The notes under the pieces were generated by a model. That model was not told where the DNA came from and did no database searches. It saw only the letters and a list, made by a program, of their open reading frames with translations. Below, in pieces: positions 1 through 5,018 of a stretch of 8,557 bases of DNA (positions are counted from its first letter, which is position 1; the number at the start of each line of letters is the position of its first letter). This stretch comes from an uncultured Eubacteriales bacterium (GTDB lineage: Bacteria; Bacillota; Clostridia; Oscillospirales; CAG-382), in assembly GCA_900546385.1 (NCBI GenBank), contig URCT01000105.1, positions 1 through 8,557 on the forward strand, in the 5' to 3' direction. The position numbers and the translations under genes were made by a program.

Positions 1-579
1 GCTGGAACGGATTTTGGAAAGATAGTTGGCAAGGCTGCCGACGTTCTGCGAAATGGACATTTCGTTGTCGTTTAACAGGATGATCAAGCGCAGCTCTTTG
101 TTATTGCAATTATTCAAAGCCTCGTATATCATTCCGTTTGTAAAAGAGCCATCGCCGACAACACACACGGTATAAGCATCTTTGTTTTCGAGCTTATTTG
201 CCATGGCAATGCCCAAGGCGGCTGAAATGGAGGAGCCGCTGTGGCCTGCAGTCAACGTATCGTAGTCACTTTCAAAGCGATTGGTAAACCCGGAAATGCC
301 GCCGCTTTGACGCAGCGTATCAAATCTTTCCAACCGTCCGGTAAGCAGTTTATGCGTATAACACTGATGCCCGACGTCAAATAACAGTTTATCGTTCGGA
401 AAATCGAACAGTTTATGCAAAACAAGCGTGGTTTCCACAAGTCCGAGGTTTGAACCGAGATGACCGCCGGTTTCCGAAACGGTACCGATGATCTTTGTAC
501 GGATTTCAGCGGCAAGGTCGTTCAGCTCCTTGACAGACATATTCTTGATATCCTGCGGTGAGCGGATATTTTCTAACAT
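1..579 (-). CDS. dxs: 1-deoxy-D-xylulose-5-phosphate synthase, N-terminal part (runs off left edge)
   Basis: DXS condenses pyruvate and glyceraldehyde 3-phosphate, using thiamine diphosphate (TPP) and Mg, in the first step of the cytosolic MEP isoprenoid pathway. The visible 193 residues are about the first third of the usual ~620. They carry family hallmarks in order: GGHLGSNLG (residues 38-46, including H40), FDVGHQCYTHKLLTGR (67-82), GGISGF with the following SDYDTLTAGHSGSSISAALGMA stretch (93-124), the TPP/Mg-binding GDGSFTNGM (142-150) and LNDNEMSISQNVG (169-181). The ATG at 577-579 gives the expected start MLENIRSPQDIK. Its Shine-Dalgarno is weak (AAGTGAG, 587-593 on the complement, 7 bases away). 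The gene lies 50 bases downstream of the HAD phosphatase on the same strand, with no convincing terminator between, so it is probably the last visible gene of that operon. The reading frame is intact to the window edge. Identification is very secure. Confidence 0.97.
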   Translation of the reverse strand, partial: MLENIRSPQDIKNMSVKELNDLAAEIRTKIIGTVSETGGHLGSNLGLVETTLVLHKLFDFPNDKLLFDVGHQCYTHKLLTGRLERFDTLRQSGGISGFTNRFESDYDTLTAGHSGSSISAALGIAMANKLENKDAYTVCVVGDGSFTNGMIYEALNNCNNKELRLIILLNDNEMSISQNVGSLANYLSKIRSS

Positions 580-629
580 GACAGCACTCACTTTACTATA
601 GAATCTGAAAAACGCGCAAATGCGTATAT

Positions 630-1208
630 TTATAACGAATTCTTGTCGATCGGAATCACGCGTTCTCCTTTCACCAAAAAGGAATTTTCGGCAAAAAGCA
701 TCATCGGCCGGTCATTCAGCGAATCAGTATAAAAGGTATCAGCCGCCGCATCCGGGAATAATTGTGCAAAACAAGCCGGCTTGTTTTCCCGAAAGCACAG
801 CCGCGTAATTTTTCCGGTTTGCAAATCGGCCGAAGAACAGCAAACATTTGTCAGTCCCAAACGGCGCATACACGGTTCGATCAAAAAGTCAAACGAAGCG
901 GTCATGATGACATCGTCCTTTTGCCGACGTTCCAAATAGAACTTCTTGATTTTGCGCATATTTTTGTCCCAAAACGTTTCGGCCAGCTCTTTGTAATCCG
1001 GACACGCCGCAAGCATGGAACGCATACATTTTTCGGCAAGCGCAAGCAGCTCTTGGCGTGAAACACGGCACAACTTATACCGCACAATTCCGTGAATCAT
1101 GGTGAACAGCCACCGTGCAAGGCGTGGGTGACGGCGCATGCAATACAGAAAATAGTCGAAGGTCGATTCGCCGTTATAGATTGTGTTGTCAAAATCATAC
1201 ACGGTCAT
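630..1208 (-). CDS. HAD-superfamily phosphatase, subfamily IB-like (SerB-like fold)
   Basis: This 192-residue protein is predicted to be a soluble Mg-dependent phosphohydrolase working through an aspartyl-phosphate. All four HAD motifs are present: motif I DFDNT (D5 nucleophile, D7 general acid/base, T9), motif II T-A-S at 103-105, a motif III lysine candidate K143, and motif IV TDSLND (D162, D166). Residues 15-95 form a helical cap of the C1 type, with a hydrophobic, Arg-rich helix around 29-45 that could sit on a membrane. Length fits HAD-IB phosphatases related to phosphoserine phosphatase. The ATG at 1206-1208 is preceded by AGAAAGG (1221-1227 on the complement), at a longish 12-base spacing. 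The gene lies 51 bases downstream of the antiporter and 50 bases upstream of dxs. The substrate cannot be deduced: phosphoserine, a phospholipid head group or an isoprenoid-related phosphate are all possible, and the dxs linkage is only suggestive. The fold is secure, the specific function is not. Confidence 0.88.
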   Translation of the reverse strand: MTVYDFDNTIYNGESTFDYFLYCMRRHPRLARWLFTMIHGIVRYKLCRVSRQELLALAEKCMRSMLAACPDYKELAETFWDKNMRKIKKFYLERRQKDDVIMTASFDFLIEPCMRRLGLTNVCCSSADLQTGKITRLCFRENKPACFAQLFPDAAADTFYTDSLNDRPMMLFAENSFLVKGERVIPIDKNSL

Positions 1209-1259
1209 ACGGCAAATAATCCTTTCTGTGCTGCTCTGTGCTTCAAAAATGAATGATAC

Positions 1260-2483
1260 TCAGGTTTTGCTTTCCCGTTCGGCCGGAACGATTTCACCCG
1301 CCTTGGTAAGCGAAATTTTGGTTACTACCGGGCCAATCAGCTCATAAATAAGCGTACCGCACAAGATAATGGCACGGATTTGTGCGCCGTGCTGCGGAAC
1401 TATGCGCGTTGCCACAAGCGAAAGACCGATAGCCACACCGGCCTGCGGCATCAATGCAGGACCAAGGTATTTACGGACATTCTTGTCGGCCTTGCACAGA
1501 GCCGCACCGAAGGAAGCACCGCACATTTTTCCGACCACACGCATGATGATATAAATAATGCCGAAAAGACCAACCGTCGGCACAACCGAAAGATCGAGTT
1601 CCGCGCCGGACAAAACGAAAAACAGCATGAAGATCGGCGGTGTAAGTCCATCGGTAAGCTTCATAATATGCGGCACCTGCGAAGAAAAGTTGGCAAAGCC
1701 TGCGCCGATGGCCATGCACATAAGAAGCGACGAAAAACCGAACATACTTGCCGCTCCCACGCCTAAAAAGACAAAAGCGATGATAAGCGATAAACGGTTT
1801 CCGTCTTTTTTGAACCAACGAAGCGGCACGCAGAACAACATTCCGAGAAGCAATCCGAAAATCAGTGCGCCGAAGATCTCCCACAACGGATCAAGCAGTG
1901 CCGATTTTAAGGAGACCTGCGCCGGATTCTTAAGTGCCTGGGCGACAGCGACCGAAATGCTGAACATAGCGAGAGCCGTTGCGTCATCGATGGCCACAAC
2001 CGACAAAAGCGTTTCGGTCACCGGACCTTTGGCTTTATACTGATTGATAACCATAATCGTGGCAGCCGGAGCCGTGGCGGCAGCGATTGAGCTTAAAACG
2101 ATGGCAAACGGAGGCTCAATACCCGGTACGCACAACAGCACAGCTAACACAAACAAAATGGCAAACAGGGATTCAAAGGTGGCTATAACGATCGGCATGG
2201 CGCCGACGCGCTTGAAATAGGACAGCTTGAATTCGTTGCCGATGGAAAACGCGATAAAACCGAGAGCGACCTCGGAAATGATATCGAGCTGCGGCAAAAG
2301 CTCCGATGTGATAATGCCGCCGAACGGGCAGTTCGGAATCAAGGACGGAATAGCCGGGCCGAGAAGCAATCCGGCAATCAGATATCCGGTAACATTCGGC
2401 AGACGGAACAGCTTTGCCAGGCGGCCGAACGCCATACCGGCAAAAATCATAACAGATAAAACGAGGAGTGTATGCATTTGCAA
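1260..2483 (-). CDS. CPA2-family cation/proton antiporter, membrane domain only
   Basis: A polytopic inner-membrane protein of about 407 residues with some 12-13 hydrophobic helices, matching the transport domain of the CPA2 family (Kef/NapA/GerN-like), which exchanges Na+ or K+ for H+. Supporting features are the N-terminal FRLPNVTGYLIAGLLLGP segment (26-43), typical of the family, the broken-helix stretch ATAPAATIMV (136-145), and the A-I-D-D motif (D166, D167) where the ion-binding aspartates of NapA-type exchangers lie. A basic pair in a late helix (R315, K319) follows, then PQAGVAIGLSL (346-356). The protein ends shortly after the last helix, so the cytosolic RCK/TrkA-N domain of Kef proteins is absent. 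Start: TTG at 2481-2483 lies 6 bases from AGAAGG (2490-2495 on the complement); ATG at 2475-2477, giving MHTLLV, is 12 bases away, and either may be used. It sits 36 bases downstream of the PII-like gene, strongly suggesting cotranscription and a regulatory partnership. The transported ion is unknown. Confidence 0.93.
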   Translation of the reverse strand: MQMHTLLVLSVMIFAGMAFGRLAKLFRLPNVTGYLIAGLLLGPAIPSLIPNCPFGGIITSELLPQLDIISEVALGFIAFSIGNEFKLSYFKRVGAMPIVIATFESLFAILFVLAVLLCVPGIEPPFAIVLSSIAAATAPAATIMVINQYKAKGPVTETLLSVVAIDDATALAMFSISVAVAQALKNPAQVSLKSALLDPLWEIFGALIFGLLLGMLFCVPLRWFKKDGNRLSLIIAFVFLGVGAASMFGFSSLLMCMAIGAGFANFSSQVPHIMKLTDGLTPPIFMLFFVLSGAELDLSVVPTVGLFGIIYIIMRVVGKMCGASFGAALCKADKNVRKYLGPALMPQAGVAIGLSLVATRIVPQHGAQIRAIILCGTLIYELIGPVVTKISLTKAGEIVPAERESKT

Positions 2484-2489
2484 TCTTAA

Positions 2490-2496
2490 CCTTCTT
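2490..2496 (-). promoter_or_regulatory. Ribosome binding site of the antiporter gene (favours TTG start)
   Basis: The complement reads AAGAAGG. It is 6 bases from the TTG at 2483 but 12 bases from the in-frame ATG at 2477. The spacing favours the TTG, codon preference favours the ATG, and the two proteins differ by only two residues. Confidence 0.6.
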
Positions 2497-2519
2497 TGTA
2501 TTTTAGCATAAAACGGGCG

Positions 2520-2861
2520 TTACGCCTTTGTTCCGAAGCCTTCGGTATAGCCGACGGGCACGGTGAAAATTACGCCGGTATCGGGTTTATCCAGGCCGCC
2601 GGTGATGGAATTGACAATTTCGGAAATGACCGGGATCTTCTCTTTTTCCACCACAACAAGCACGGTTTTGCTTTCCTTATGCTCCGGGTCCAATAACAGC
2701 CGCAAAGAACCCATGAAGCGAAGCTCATTGTATTCGCACAGATTGTGCGCCATGCCTTGGCTGTCCAAAATGGTAGCGCCGCGGATATCCTTTTCCATAA
2801 AAGAGGAAAGAATGTCTTTCAAATATTCGGTTTTGTTCAATATCAGAACAAGAAGCTCCAT
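2520..2861 (-). CDS. PII-like signalling protein next to antiporter
   Basis: A 113-residue protein that reads as a PII/GlnB-type ferredoxin-like fold. A first beta strand ELLVLILNK (2-10) and helix (11-23) lead to the strand RGATILDSQGM (27-37), as in PII proteins. A loop at 38-64 replaces the T-loop. A strand KTVLVVVEKEK (65-75) and helix then lead into SITGGLDKPDTGVIFTVPV (85-103), closely resembling the PII B-loop and following strand (TGKIGDGKIFVLPV). The T-loop lacks the canonical uridylylation pattern. Such proteins form trimers that bind nucleotides or other small ligands and dock onto membrane transporters. Start: ATG at 2859-2861 with AGAAAGG ten bases upstream. An in-frame GTG at 2886-2888 would add nine residues but lies almost at the predicted transcription start and has no ribosome site. 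First gene of the putative four-gene operon, 36 bases before the antiporter. Ligand unknown; assignment rests on fold pattern, not close homology. Confidence 0.85.
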   Translation of the reverse strand: MELLVLILNKTEYLKDILSSFMEKDIRGATILDSQGMAHNLCEYNELRFMGSLRLLLDPEHKESKTVLVVVEKEKIPVISEIVNSITGGLDKPDTGVIFTVPVGYTEGFGTKA

Positions 2862-2871
2862 AAAACTTCGA

Positions 2872-2878
2872 CCTTTCT
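2872..2878 (-). promoter_or_regulatory. Ribosome binding site that fixes the PII-like start
   Basis: The complement reads AGAAAGG, ten bases before the ATG at 2861. It lies inside the longer frame that would begin at GTG 2888, so it argues that translation starts at 2861 and that the nine extra residues are not made. Confidence 0.75.
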
Positions 2879-2879
2879 C

Positions 2880-2900
2880 AAATGGCACAAACAGCCATTT
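2880..2900. repeat. Perfect 7-bp inverted repeat in the leader of the PII-like gene
   Basis: AAATGGC (2880-2886) and GCCATTT (2894-2900) are exact inverted copies around a 7-base loop, ACAAACA. With transcription starting near 2902 on the minus strand, the hairpin would be the very 5' end of the mRNA, just upstream of the ribosome site at 2872-2878. It could be a stabilising 5' hairpin or an operator just downstream of the -10. On the plus strand it is followed by a T-run and looks like a weak terminator, but no plus-strand gene precedes it. Confidence 0.5.
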
Positions 2901-2908
2901 TTTCTTAT

Positions 2909-2937
2909 ATCATACCACCATTCTGGCAATCTGTCAA
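2909..2937 (-). promoter_or_regulatory. Consensus sigma-A promoter for the PII-like/antiporter operon
   Basis: On the complement a perfect -35 TTGACA (2932-2937) is separated by exactly 17 bases from -10 TATGAT (2909-2914), which is directly preceded by TGG, an extended -10 TGn element. Transcription would start near 2902, leaving a leader of about 40 bases before the ATG at 2861. This is the best promoter in the window and predicts strong expression unless repressed. Confidence 0.85.
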
Positions 2938-3029
2938 CAGAAGCGAAAGATTTTTGTGCGACAAAATGCCGACCGGATATTTATTCATGATATTTTTTCA
3001 CGCATGCGCTTTTTTTGTTGCAAACACAA

Positions 3030-3058
3030 CATAATTTTTGGAAAAAATCGGTTATAAT
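3030..3058 (+). promoter_or_regulatory. Candidate promoter of the flavodiiron gene (good -10, poor -35)
   Basis: A perfect TATAAT lies at 3053-3058, about 38 bases before the ATG at 3097. At 17-base spacing the -35 position (3030-3035) reads CATAAT, a poor match, and there is no TGn extension. The flanks are very A/T rich. A short inverted repeat TGTTG/CAACA (3016-3020 and 3027-3031) overlaps the upstream edge and might be an activator or repressor site; that part is speculation. Confidence 0.55.
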
Positions 3059-3096
3059 AGAAAAAAACAGAATTCGCTTCAGAAAGGAAGTTTCTT

Positions 3097-4944
3097 ATGT
3101 ATTGCTGCAAAAAGATTCAAAACGACCTTTGGTGGGTCGGAGCCAACGACCGGCGTCTTGCTTTGTTTGAGGGCGTATATAAAGTTCCGAACGGTGTATC
3201 CTATAATTCTTATCTGCTTTTAGACGAAAAAACGGTGGTGTTCGACACAGTGGATAAGGCCGTCAGCGACCGCTTTTTCGAGAATATCGAACACGTTTTG
3301 AACGGCAAAGCTGTTGACTACCTGGTCGTTCAGCATATGGAACCCGATCATTCGGCAACCATGTTCCGCTTAATGGAAAAATACCCGAATGTTCGTCTTG
3401 TCTGCAACGCCAAGATTCTTGCTATGGCAAAGCAGTTTTTCCCGAACGCAGAAGATCTTGAAAGCCGTGCCCTGCTTGTCAAAGAAGGTGATACTCTGTG
3501 CACCGGCAAGCATACGCTTACGTTTGTAATGGCACCGATGGTGCATTGGCCGGAAGTGATGGTCACCTACGACACGACCGACAAAATCCTTTTCTCTGCC
3601 GACGCTTTCGGTGTATTCGGTGCATTAAACGGTGCGATTTTTGCGGATGAAGTCGATTTTGAACGCGACCATCTCGACGAAGCACGCCGCTATTACACCA
3701 ACATTGTCGGGAAATACGGCACCCAGGTACAGGCCTTGCTCAAAAAAGCAGCCGGTTTGGATATTTCCTTACTCTGCCCGCTGCACGGCTTTGTATGGCG
3801 CAAAAACATTGGTGATTTTATTGACAAGTATCAGCTGTGGAGCACTTACACGCCCGAAGAGCAAGGCGTTATGATTGCCTATGCTTCGGTATACGGCAAC
3901 ACGGAAAACGCTGCGGAAATCCTCTCCTCGGAGTTACGCGAACGCGGCATTCAGACGGCTATGTACGACGTATCGATGATCACCGCCTCCGACATTGTTG
4001 CCGCCGCTTTTAAGTACAGTCATCTCGTCTTCGCTTCCACGACCTACAATGCCGGTATTTTTGTCACCATGGAAGCACTGCTCGCCGACCTTACCGCGCA
4101 CAACATTCAAAACCGGACAGTCGCTTTCCTTGAAAACGGCTCTTGGGCTCCGACCAGCGGAAATCTAATGAAAGCGATGTTTGACAAATGCAAAAACATA
4201 ACGCTTCTTGAAGATGTCGTAACAATCAAATCTGCTTTGGCGCCGGAACAGCACAAAGATATCCGCGCGCTTGCCGAACAGATCGCCGCCACGTTTCCAA
4301 AGCCGGAAACCACGCCGGAAGCAGCCGCCATGCTCATCGACAACAACGCCATGTTTAAGCTTTCCTACGGTTTGTTTGTTTTATCTGCAAAGGACGGCGG
4401 CAAGGACAACGGCTGTATCATCAACACAGCAATTCAGGTCACCGACTCTCCCAAGCGCATTTCGGTAACCGTCAATAAAAACAATCTCACGCACGATATG
4501 ATTCACCGGTCAGGCCTTTTGAACCTTTCGGTTCTGTCAACTGACGCAACCTTCGCGACCATCGAGAAATACGGCTTCGCGAGCGGCAGAGAGGTGGAAA
4601 AATTCGCGGAAAACGCGGCTCGTACACAAAACGGCGTTGCCTATGTCAACGACGGCGTTTGTGCGGTTCTTTCAGCCAAAGTCATTGCGGAAACCGATTG
4701 CGGCACACATACCACCTTCTTGGCAGAGGTCACCGAAGCACACGTTCTTTCGGAGATACCTGCCATGACATATGCCTACTATTTCGAACACGTCAAACCG
4801 AAGCCGTCACTTTCCGATACGCCGAAAACGGGCTATATCTGCAAAATCTGCGGTTATGTCTACGAAGGCGAAACGCTGCCGCCGGATTTCATCTGTCCGT
4901 TATGCAAGCACGGCGCGGAGGATTTTGAAAAAATCAAAGGTTAA
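3097..4944 (+). CDS. fprA: Four-module flavodiiron protein (FprA type) with flavin reductase and rubredoxin domains
   Basis: Cytosolic flavodiiron proteins reduce O2 to water or NO to N2O, protecting anaerobes. This 615-residue protein begins with a metallo-beta-lactamase-like domain (about 1-250) holding the full di-iron ligand set: H80-x-E82-x-D84-H85, H150, D169 and H230. A flavodoxin domain (about 257-400) has the FMN phosphate loop SVYGNTE (264-270). Next comes a flavin reductase-like FMN domain (about 412-560; NAMFKLSYGLFVLSAKD, then GCIINTAIQVTD). The C-terminus is a rubredoxin (578-615) with C582, C585, C600 and C603. The 14 residues between Cys pairs are about half the usual rubredoxin spacing and resemble the rubrerythrin tail. 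The basic core is about 400 residues, so both extensions are fused electron-transfer modules. Start: ATG 3097 with AGAAAGGAAG at 3081-3090. The gene is monocistronic: a divergent operon lies on its left and a terminator follows. O2 versus NO preference cannot be read from sequence. Confidence 0.96.
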   Translation: MYCCKKIQNDLWWVGANDRRLALFEGVYKVPNGVSYNSYLLLDEKTVVFDTVDKAVSDRFFENIEHVLNGKAVDYLVVQHMEPDHSATMFRLMEKYPNVRLVCNAKILAMAKQFFPNAEDLESRALLVKEGDTLCTGKHTLTFVMAPMVHWPEVMVTYDTTDKILFSADAFGVFGALNGAIFADEVDFERDHLDEARRYYTNIVGKYGTQVQALLKKAAGLDISLLCPLHGFVWRKNIGDFIDKYQLWSTYTPEEQGVMIAYASVYGNTENAAEILSSELRERGIQTAMYDVSMITASDIVAAAFKYSHLVFASTTYNAGIFVTMEALLADLTAHNIQNRTVAFLENGSWAPTSGNLMKAMFDKCKNITLLEDVVTIKSALAPEQHKDIRALAEQIAATFPKPETTPEAAAMLIDNNAMFKLSYGLFVLSAKDGGKDNGCIINTAIQVTDSPKRISVTVNKNNLTHDMIHRSGLLNLSVLSTDATFATIEKYGFASGREVEKFAENAARTQNGVAYVNDGVCAVLSAKVIAETDCGTHTTFLAEVTEAHVLSEIPAMTYAYYFEHVKPKPSLSDTPKTGYICKICGYVYEGETLPPDFICPLCKHGAEDFEKIKG

Positions 4945-4964
4945 CCACGGTTGCTGTGATATAA

Positions 4965-5004
4965 AAAAACAAGGAGCTGTTTTGCGGAACAACTCCTTGT
5001 TTTT
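4965..5004. terminator. Bidirectional rho-independent terminator
   Basis: Bases 4965-4976 (AAAAACAAGGAG) pair with 4993-5004 (CTCCTTGTTTTT). After one C/A mismatch, TGTT (4978-4981) pairs with AACA (4988-4991), closing a 6-base loop TTGCGG. The A-run on the left and T-run on the right make it work both ways. It ends the flavodiiron transcript (stop at 4944) and the convergent large surface-protein transcript (stop at 5019). Confidence 0.93.
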
Positions 5005-5018
5005 GTTTCTTTATTGTC

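Noticed and set aside
612..625. Possible terminator between the HAD gene and dxs (ACGC/GCGT followed by T5 on the minus strand)
   Set aside because: The stem has only four pairs with a 6-base loop, too weak for a convincing intrinsic terminator.
591..628. Possible separate promoter for dxs (TATAGT-like -10 on the minus strand)
   Set aside because: The nearest -35-like hexamer is at 13-base spacing; nothing near 17 bases fits, so cotranscription from upstream is simpler.
1558..2043. 161-residue plus-strand and 137-residue minus-strand frames inside the antiporter region
   Set aside because: Both are shadows of the antiporter coding frame, with low-complexity basic translations; the antiporter frame has membrane helices and family motifs.
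2886..2888. GTG as the start of the PII-like gene (nine residues longer)
   Set aside because: It is about 14 bases from the predicted transcription start, has no ribosome site, falls in the hairpin, and the PII fold begins cleanly at the ATG at 2861.
3001..3008. 8-bp palindrome CGCATGCG flanked by T-runs
   Set aside because: It is short, does not extend outwards, and is not placed relative to either promoter in a telling way; likely chance.
2563..3057. 164-residue plus-strand open frame crossing the divergent region
   Set aside because: It is antisense to the PII-like gene and runs through that gene's consensus promoter; its product resembles nothing and it has no promoter or ribosome site.
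3050..3066. PerR-box-like TTATAATAG at the flavodiiron promoter
   Set aside because: Only one half-site is present and it is explained by the -10 hexamer; the second half of the palindrome is missing.
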